Assembly: GCA_000431135.1 (NCBI GenBank) | Contig: HF987847.1 | Location: forward strand, 1,461-16,546 | Source of the DNA: Clostridium sp. CAG:590 | GTDB taxonomy: Bacteria > Bacillota > Clostridia > Lachnospirales > Lachnospiraceae | Direction: 5' to 3' | DNA length: 15,086 nucleotides | In this document: positions 14,092-15,086 of the stretch, piece by piece | Layout: every line of letters begins with the position of its first letter | How positions within the stretch are numbered: position 1 is the first letter of the stretch | Program-made: the position numbers and the translations under genes | The notes under the pieces: model-generated | Databases searched by the model: none | Seen by the model: the letters and a program-made list of their open reading frames with translations, nothing else | Told to the model about the DNA's origin: nothing

Positions 14092-15057
14092 ATGAAACAG
14101 GTTATTAAAATTACAACTATTATATCACTTTGCTTTATCTTGATCGGAATCGGTCTTGCCGGAAGCGGATATATGCTCGGTGGCAGCATGGATTGGTCCT
14201 ATCTTCCATCTTCTAACCGCTTCTTTACTGAAAAAAATGCCAAGCATAAGATTATCAAAGAGGACTTAGATGCCTTCACAAACATTGATCTTGCTTGTGA
14301 CGCTTATGATATCGTGATCACACAGGGAGATTCCTATTCCCTGTCTTATCCGGAATACAACAATATCCATACAACTTATTCCATTGAAAATGGTACTTTG
14401 AAGTTAGAAAGCAAAAGTGAACATACCATTAATTTTTCTCTTAGCGGAACTTCTTACTCTGATTATGCCTTAGTCCTTACCGTTCCTTCTAAGCAGGCAC
14501 TGAATGAGATCACACTAAAAAGCTGCTCCGGTGATATAGAGCTTTCCCATCTGAATTTTGATCATATCAATGTGACTGCCAACTATGGTGATATTATCTT
14601 ATCTCATCTGTCCGGCAATGCATTGGAATTGACCGCCGATGACGGCGATGTTACTATCTCGAACACCGAATTAACATCCGGCAATTTTGTTCTAAATTAT
14701 GGTGACTTTGATATCTCTTCTACAAGTGTATCTGATTTCACGCTAGCAAATGATTCCGGTGATTTTTCTGCCGAAAAGTTCACCTCTGACACTGCAACCC
14801 TGAACCTGCATTACGGAGATGCAGACGCCGAAGCCTCCACCATCATGAATCTGACTGCAACCCTGGATTCCGGCGATTGTGACCTGGAACTGAAGGGCCG
14901 CAAATCCGATTATAGCCTTGATCTTACCTCTGATACAGACGATATTGAGGTTGATGACGAGGATGCTTCTGGCCATTACAATTATGTCCGGGATACTCCA
15001 AAAGCGATTCAGGTATCTACACACTACGGAAGTATCTCCTTATCCTTCACACATTAA
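14092..15057 (+). CDS. DUF4097-type beta-solenoid protein with N-terminal membrane anchor
   Basis: A 321-residue protein. Residues 1-30 give a basic start and a hydrophobic helix (about 8-30), so it is anchored in, or exported across, the membrane. A strand-rich region (about 60-140) follows, then a right- or left-handed beta-solenoid with G-D at 147, 166, 185, 204, 223, 242 and 261, exactly 19 residues apart, and a decayed rung at 280. The protein ends in strands (QVSTHYGSISLSF). This is the DUF4097 pattern, whose function is unknown. GAAGG lies eight bases before the ATG, which directly follows the stop of the HAAS gene, so the two are translated together. The operon likely places a surface or envelope-facing solenoid under PadR control. 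Confidence 0.9.
   Translation: MKQVIKITTIISLCFILIGIGLAGSGYMLGGSMDWSYLPSSNRFFTEKNAKHKIIKEDLDAFTNIDLACDAYDIVITQGDSYSLSYPEYNNIHTTYSIENGTLKLESKSEHTINFSLSGTSYSDYALVLTVPSKQALNEITLKSCSGDIELSHLNFDHINVTANYGDIILSHLSGNALELTADDGDVTISNTELTSGNFVLNYGDFDISSTSVSDFTLANDSGDFSAEKFTSDTATLNLHYGDADAEASTIMNLTATLDSGDCDLELKGRKSDYSLDLTSDTDDIEVDDEDASGHYNYVRDTPKAIQVSTHYGSISLSFTH
14527..14925 (+). repeat. Seven 19-residue (57-bp) solenoid repeats within the DUF4097-type gene
   Basis: Each unit begins with x-G-D. The residue before GD runs S, Y, D, Y, S, Y, S along the array, so alternate rungs carry Tyr. Spacing is 19 residues throughout with no insertion or deletion. At base level the units are well diverged, so this is protein repeat structure rather than recent DNA duplication. 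Confidence 0.85.
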
Positions 15058-15086
15058 AATCATCACCCTTGCACAGTGAAGTGAGG

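Noticed and set aside
15058..15086. Possible terminator after the DUF4097-type gene
   Set aside because: The last bases (CCTTGC ... GTGAGG) can form a short stem with wobble pairs, but the window ends before any T-run could be seen.

Overview
The window looks like chromosomal core DNA of a low-GC Gram-positive anaerobe, most likely a Lachnospiraceae-type Clostridia. Reasons: strong AGGAGG-type ribosome binding sites, consensus sigma-A promoters, AT-rich third positions, a clostridial gene order around tex/tsaE/tsaB/rimI/tsaD, a SecA with a C-terminal SEC-C zinc motif, and a small anchored protein resembling a family (DUF6715) that I associate with Lachnospiraceae. The genus cannot be told from the sequence alone.

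Minus strand, 1-12928, read right to left. secA starts this side from its own promoter. Next comes prfB (release factor 2), whose reading frame is split by a programmed +1 frameshift at an in-frame UGA (10184-10186). Then follow a lone CheW-type protein and homoserine dehydrogenase, all closely spaced. After a hairpin (7368-7415) and a good promoter comes a dCMP deaminase. A long compact block follows: tex, a YcxB-like membrane protein, tsaE, tsaB, rimI, a 72-residue zinc-ribbon protein, ribonuclease Z, a DUF6715-like anchored protein, and tsaD (cut by the window edge). TsaE, TsaB and TsaD are three of the proteins needed for threonylcarbamoyl-adenosine (t6A) at position 37 of ANN-decoding tRNAs. 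RNase Z matures tRNA 3' ends and RimI acetylates ribosomal protein S18, so this block is mainly about tRNA and translation.

Plus strand, 13036-15057. Divergent from secA is a three-gene operon: a PadR-family repressor, a HAAS/DUF1700-type membrane protein and a DUF4097-type beta-solenoid protein with an N-terminal membrane anchor. Its promoter matches the sigma-A consensus (TTGACA, 17 nt, TATAAT). A perfect 9-bp inverted repeat covers the -10 box, the expected layout for PadR autorepression. The genes overlap or abut, so they are very probably co-transcribed.

I found no mobile element, CRISPR array, rRNA or tRNA gene. No wholly new system is evident. The most distinctive points are the RF2 frameshift, the PadR operator, the exact 19-residue alternating repeats in the solenoid protein, the duplicated leader of the PadR operon, and the orphan CheW between prfB and hom.
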